DNA of 51,823 nt, taken from contig CAJPFJ010000021.1 of the NCBI GenBank assembly GCA_905339155.1, forward strand, positions 1 through 51,823, in the 5' to 3' direction. Position 1 is the stretch's first letter, and each line of letters starts with the position of its first letter. Position numbers and translations under genes: made by a program. Under the pieces are notes generated by a model. It was not told the origin of the DNA and ran no database searches. It saw only the letters and a program-made list of their open reading frames with translations. Shown here piece by piece: positions 50,784 through 51,823 of this stretch. This stretch comes from Methanosarcinales archaeon. Lineage in GTDB: Archaea > Halobacteriota > Methanosarcinia > Methanosarcinales > Methanoperedenaceae.

Positions 50784-51404
50784 ATGATAGAACTTGATAA
50801 TCTCGATGTCAAGATATTGGCACATCTGCAGAGCAACAGCAAGGAGTCATTCCAGGAGATAGCGAAGTGCTGTCTTACAAGCGTCCCAACAGTCAAGAGT
50901 CGTGTGGATCGGATGCTTGAACTTGGGGTTATCAGTAAATTCACCATAGATATCGATAACAGTAAGCTGGGGATAACCGAAGCAATACTCCTTGTAAATG
51001 CAAAGCCAGGCGCTATCAGCAGGATAACTGAAGAGCTCCGGGTGCTCGAAGAGGTTAAGGAGCTGTATGTAACCTCTGATTCTGACACAGCCATAGTGTC
51101 AAGAGTAGCAGGGGATATGCGGCGGATTCTTGCTATACAGGAAAGGATAAATCTTACTGATGTGAATAACATCCGCATATTATCAGTAAAAAACGCATTC
51201 ACAAAGGATTCAACTATCCCTCTGGCCTCTTCCAGCATAACCCTGACATGTTCTTATTGCGATAAGAAAGTGGTAGGAGACGCTGTAAAAAAGAAATTCG
51301 ATGATAAAGGTTATTTTTTTTGCTGCACCACTTGTCAGGGTGAGTTCGAGAAAAAATACACTAAACTCAGTGCAAACGCGGCATCAGAGAAAGTGAAATC
51401 ATAG
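50784..51404 (+). CDS. Lrp/AsnC-type regulator with C-terminal TRASH metal-sensing domain
   Basis: The 206-residue product has an AsnC helix-turn-helix (LDVKILAHLQSNSKESFQEIAKCCLTSVPTVKSRVDRMLELGVI), a central Lrp-like ligand domain (about 65-140) and a TRASH zinc-knuckle (C156, C159, C180, C181, C184; LTCSYCDKKV and FFCCTTC). Regulators of this make-up control copper or other heavy-metal genes in archaea. No target gene is directly downstream. Two identical-spacing dyads flank its promoter. Confidence 0.9.
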   Translation: MIELDNLDVKILAHLQSNSKESFQEIAKCCLTSVPTVKSRVDRMLELGVISKFTIDIDNSKLGITEAILLVNAKPGAISRITEELRVLEEVKELYVTSDSDTAIVSRVAGDMRRILAIQERINLTDVNNIRILSVKNAFTKDSTIPLASSSITLTCSYCDKKVVGDAVKKKFDDKGYFFCCTTCQGEFEKKYTKLSANAASEKVKS

Positions 51405-51449
51405 AAAGCATATAGGTATTCAAAAACCGAATGAACCGTATATGCAGCA

Positions 51450-51823
51450 ATGATGAACAAGAAAACCTGGGATATAGAATTCACGGAAGGGCATTCTACC
51501 AACAGTGTTTACAGGTTCGATAAACCGATAAGAGTGAATGACGACCCTGCTGGTAACTGGCATTATGCCCCATCGCTTGCTGTTGATGATGAAAAAAATG
51601 CGTGTATCGCCTGGCTGGACGCGAGGAATGGCAATTATAATATTTATTTCTCACACGGAACAAAAGAAAACGGAATCTGGCAATTTAGCACGAATATGAG
51701 GGTGAATGATGATTCTACAAATGTATCCCATTATACTCCTTCACTGGCATTTGAGAATGGAAATGCGTATATTGCATGGTACGATGACAGGAATAAAGAT
51801 TTTGATATATACTTCTCAAGCGG
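51450..51823 (+). CDS. beta-propeller-type repeat protein, C-terminus off the window
   Basis: From ATG 51450 or 51453 the frame stays open to the right edge (124 codons). Two repeats of about 55 residues are visible with the pattern RVND-x-YxPSLA-D-x-x-IAWxDxRxGNxNIYFS, the style of sialidase/BNR propellers in archaeal surface proteins. No signal peptide precedes the repeats (MMNKKTWDIEF) and no good ribosome site is seen, so it may be cytoplasmic, or the annotated start may be truncated. Confidence 0.6.
   Translation, partial: MMNKKTWDIEFTEGHSTNSVYRFDKPIRVNDDPAGNWHYAPSLAVDDEKNACIAWLDARNGNYNIYFSHGTKENGIWQFSTNMRVNDDSTNVSHYTPSLAFENGNAYIAWYDDRNKDFDIYFSS

Overview
The window is archaeal chromosome from a euryarchaeon. 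Marker genes are an archaeal ribosomal/RNA-polymerase block (eL18, uL13, uS9, RpoN, tRNA-Pro, RpoK, uS2, MEMO), TATA-box promoters, and a tRNA-Trp whose intron is a box C/D guide RNA. The many radical-SAM enzymes, the MoxR neighbourhood, the PhoU/AbrB regulator and a secreted haem protein suggest the Methanosarcinales, possibly a Methanoperedens-like (ANME-2d) lineage. The domain is certain from the sequence; the lineage is an inference.

Layout. 1-945 is the N-terminal part of a secreted di-haem c-type cytochrome fused to tandem Ig-like repeats. 1307-4561 is the ribosomal/polymerase operon on the minus strand. 4788-6620 is a membrane protein plus MoxR ATPase; where a DUF58 partner would be expected there is instead an AT-rich accessory stretch (6.6-9.3 kb) holding two HEPN-like proteins, a long inverted repeat and a relic of an HUH replication protein. 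9.4-11.2 kb holds thioredoxin reductase, a small helical protein and RimI. 11.4-15.3 kb holds a multi-PAS histidine kinase, a receiver-only response regulator and a surface protein with a duplicated domain. 15.3-17.1 kb is scpBA. 17.2-23.9 kb holds a helical-repeat/zinc-ribbon protein, an SdhA-type flavoprotein without its partners, a radical-SAM/M23-like pair, a TM-helix channel-like protein and an Smr protein. 24.0-26.9 kb is an ABC-2 exporter. 27.1-28.8 kb holds a B12-type radical-SAM enzyme and the intron-bearing tRNA-Trp.

28.9-33.4 kb holds an SDR enzyme, a divergent TrmB regulator, a decayed 2-hydroxyacyl-CoA dehydratase fragment, and a tightly overlapping seven-gene operon of small membrane proteins (five of them paralogues) ending in an XRE regulator. 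33.5-36.3 kb is an ArsD-like/ArsA/methyltransferase cluster beside an HTH_10-type regulator, with a 20-bp perfect palindrome between the divergent genes. 36.3-38.4 kb is a graveyard of truncated genes plus a tiny N/T-rich lipoprotein.

38.7-45.0 kb is a complete phosphate module: pstSCAB-phoU, psiE, one or two unannotated small genes, and a divergent AbrB-PhoU fusion regulator. The pstS promoter and the regulator's own promoter share the same 24-bp dyad element (22/24 identical), which predicts one operator and autoregulation. 45.0-48.2 kb holds a SPASM radical-SAM enzyme, a small AbrB protein, an isocitrate/isopropylmalate-dehydrogenase-family enzyme and a terpene-cyclase-like toroid. 48.2-50.6 kb is decayed: a SnoaL-like gene with one in-frame TAG, a broken PIN-like toxin pair, and a wHTH gene whose end coincides with a transposase relic. 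50.65-51.8 kb holds an Lrp-TRASH metal regulator with two copies of its likely operator, then the start of a beta-propeller protein that runs off the edge.
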